Of a stretch of 64,000 bases of DNA, positions 62,367 to 64,000 are shown in pieces. Each line of letters begins with the position of its first letter. The first letter of the stretch is position 1. A program made the translations under genes and the position numbers. The notes beneath the pieces were generated by a model that did not search any database, was not told the origin of the DNA, and saw only the letters and a list, made by a program, of their open reading frames with translations. The stretch is from JBCDGZ01 sp038750655 (GTDB lineage Bacteria; Bacteroidota; Bacteroidia; Chitinophagales; Saprospiraceae): contig JBCDGZ010000007.1 in NCBI GenBank assembly GCA_038750655.1, positions 1 to 64,000 of the forward strand. Direction: 5' to 3'.

Positions 62367-64000
62367 ATGCATTGGGCTAGCCGATTTGCTACATCTATAC
62401 TTCTCTGCCTGCTATCGACTATGGCTGTTTCGCAAGACAGCTATCAGGTCAGGGGTGTTTTAGTAGGTTCGGAGTCCCAAGCTGTTGAATTTGCCAATAT
62501 TGCCTTACAATCTTCTCTCGATTCTAGTCTGGTAGGAGGTACCGTAACAGCGGTCGATGGGGCCTTCATTCTGCAAGGCTTAACCTCCGGGGATTATATG
62601 ATCGGAATTTCTCACCTCAATTTTAAAGACAGCTTATTTACTTTGCGTATTGAAGGAGCGAGTATTGACTTGGGAACAGTTTATTTGAGTAGCGATGCCA
62701 ATACGCTTGGCGAGGTAGTAGTCAAGGGTACCGTACCGGTGATTGAAAGGAAGATTGATCGGATCAATTTTAATGTACAGAGCAGTGCGCTTGCCTCTTC
62801 TGGAACGGTTTGGGAAGCCCTTAAGTATGCCCCTGGTGTACAAACGGACAACCAAGGAGCGATTAGTCTAAATGGTAAGGGAGGCATAACTGTGATGATC
62901 AATGAGCGCCCTTTGCAGCTCTCTGCTGAGGGGATCAAGGATTTATTGGAAAGCATGTCTGCGGCTGAGATCAGTAAGATAGAGGTCATGTCCAATCCTT
63001 CTGCTAAGTATGATGCCGAAGGTACGGGGGGCATCATCAACATCGTCCGGAGAAAAAACCTTAGCAATGGCTTTAAAGGTCTACTGTTTGGAGGCTTGGG
63101 TCAGGGCTTCTTCTCGCGGTACAACGGAGGACTGAGTCTTAACTATCGGCAGGACCGACTCTTGCTGTCGGGTTATTACAATTATAAGGATGGGAAATAC
63201 AAGGAGATTGACCGCAGCCGTATTGATTACGGAGAAGAAATCTGGGATGATGAAAATGTGAGAATAAGGCCGCAGGAAAATCAATTTGCCAATATCGGAT
63301 TAGAATATACCCTTAGTAAAAAAGCAACCCTAGGAGTTTTTGCCGAAGGATTTATGGTGGATCGCAGGCGGAATAATGAAGCTAAAACCCAAATTTTAGC
63401 GGCAGGACAGACTACTCCTGATTCGACTCTAACAACAACGACTGCTATTGATGAGGAAGATAAACAGGGCTTGATCAATGTGTTCTATGCGCAGGAGCTG
63501 AACAGCGGAAGCTTGCGATTGAGTGCTAACCATGCGGCGTTCGAAGCCCTGAGAGATCAAGATATTAAGACGCAGAGCATGATGCGCGATGGTGGTCCGG
63601 GGGCCTTCAAGGAGCAATTCCAAGTGCTTTCTGAGCAAACAGTTCGGTTTACCAATTTTCAGGCGGACTTTGAGCATGACTTTTCGGATAAATTACAATC
63701 TGAAATGGGCTTGAAGTTTAGTCATATTAAAACAGACAATGATATTCGCCATCATCTAGTCGTTAATGAAGAAGTCATCCTTGATCCTGACAGAAGTGAT
63801 CAGTTCAAGTACGATGAATACATCGAGGCTTTGTACTTTAATCTCATTGGCGACTTGGGGAACATGCCTTACCAGATTGGCTTGAGAGCAGAGTATACGC
63901 AGACGAGGGGAGAGTCGGTTAGCTTGGACTCTATTACTGATCGGGATTATTTTCGGGTATTTCCCTCTGCTTTTCTACAGCTGCCCATTGATGATGATCA
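62367..64000 (+). CDS. TonB-dependent-receptor-like outer membrane protein, 5' part
   Basis: The frame is open from the ATG at 62367 to the end of the window, about 544 residues. A signal peptide (SILLCLLSTMAVS before Q) is followed by a carboxypeptidase-regulatory-like domain (about 26-110, YQVRGVLVGSESQAVEFANI). Next comes a plug (about 113-225) with LGEVVVKGTVPVIERKIDRI, SGTVWEALKYAPGV and YDAEGTGGIINIV, and then barrel strands. This is the OMP_b-brl_3 type common in Bacteroidota, related to TonB-dependent receptors but often without a TonB box; the substrate is unknown. It starts 435 bases after the giant protein gene in the same direction, beyond a terminator. Confidence 0.85.
   Translation, partial: MHWASRFATSILLCLLSTMAVSQDSYQVRGVLVGSESQAVEFANIALQSSLDSSLVGGTVTAVDGAFILQGLTSGDYMIGISHLNFKDSLFTLRIEGASIDLGTVYLSSDANTLGEVVVKGTVPVIERKIDRINFNVQSSALASSGTVWEALKYAPGVQTDNQGAISLNGKGGITVMINERPLQLSAEGIKDLLESMSAAEISKIEVMSNPSAKYDAEGTGGIINIVRRKNLSNGFKGLLFGGLGQGFFSRYNGGLSLNYRQDRLLLSGYYNYKDGKYKEIDRSRIDYGEEIWDDENVRIRPQENQFANIGLEYTLSKKATLGVFAEGFMVDRRRNNEAKTQILAAGQTTPDSTLTTTTAIDEEDKQGLINVFYAQELNSGSLRLSANHAAFEALRDQDIKTQSMMRDGGPGAFKEQFQVLSEQTVRFTNFQADFEHDFSDKLQSEMGLKFSHIKTDNDIRHHLVVNEEVILDPDRSDQFKYDEYIEALYFNLIGDLGNMPYQIGLRAEYTQTRGESVSLDSITDRDYFRVFPSAFLQLPIDDD

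Overview
The window comes from a chromosome of a gliding Bacteroidota bacterium, most likely of the Saprospiraceae (Lewinella-like). This placement is inferred, because no rRNA is present. The evidence is: type IX secretion (T9SS) C-terminal sorting domains; SprB repeats; a gldB gene; promoters of the form TTTG-N17-23-TAnnTTTG in place of sigma70 boxes; many exported proteins whose signal peptides end just before a Gln; and a Rho with a long Arg/Asp-rich insert. Base composition is near 50% GC, with local swings.

Layout. 1-2.6 kb is accessory debris: the 3' part of a tyrosine recombinase, a RelE/ParE-type toxin-antitoxin pair, and a frameshifted Rhs-protein remnant followed by a probable immunity gene. 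2.7-14.4 kb holds an FtsX-like ABC permease, a TPR protein, a TSUP permease with methylmalonyl-CoA epimerase, a glutaminyl-cyclase-like lipoprotein, an acyltransferase, two His-rich small exported proteins, 3-hydroxyanthranilate dioxygenase, LpxH and a lipoprotein. 14.4-22.3 kb is housekeeping: frr, a PIN/NYN-like protein, a zinc metallopeptidase, serS, rho, a TPR lipoprotein, a TlpA-like thioredoxin and dodecin. 22.6-29.7 kb carries a tiny T9SS protein and a 2093-residue thioredoxin/SprB/PKD-like surface protein. 29.8-44.6 kb is again mostly housekeeping and envelope: GNAT, nadE, a DUF547-barrel fusion, an Omp85-like protein, dnaX, a Crp/Fnr regulator, pyrD, nadC, a PorT-like barrel, gldB, a 2OG-Fe(II) oxygenase, tatA and a two-domain FKBP. 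44.6-49.6 kb holds an IS21-like remnant, a glucosaminidase, an MscS channel and a RES/Xre toxin-antitoxin pair. 49.6-61.9 kb is one gene for a 4096-residue T9SS surface protein. The window ends inside a TonB-dependent-receptor-like gene.

How the genes work together. Three genes serve de novo NAD synthesis through the kynurenine/quinolinate route (3-hydroxyanthranilate dioxygenase, nadC, nadE), although they are not in one operon. gldB, the three T9SS-sorted proteins and the glutaminyl-cyclase-like enzyme all belong to surface protein export and gliding. FKBP, TlpA-like thioredoxin, Omp85-like and PorT-like proteins are envelope folding or outer-membrane components.

I found no CRISPR array, no rRNA, no tRNA and no intact insertion sequence. 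The most unusual items are the two giant modular surface proteins, the thioredoxin domain fused to an adhesin-like array, promoters overlapped by perfect inverted repeats (nadE and the glucosaminidase gene), the DUF547-barrel fusion, the Rhs/immunity relic and a roughly 120-bp intergenic repeat present twice.
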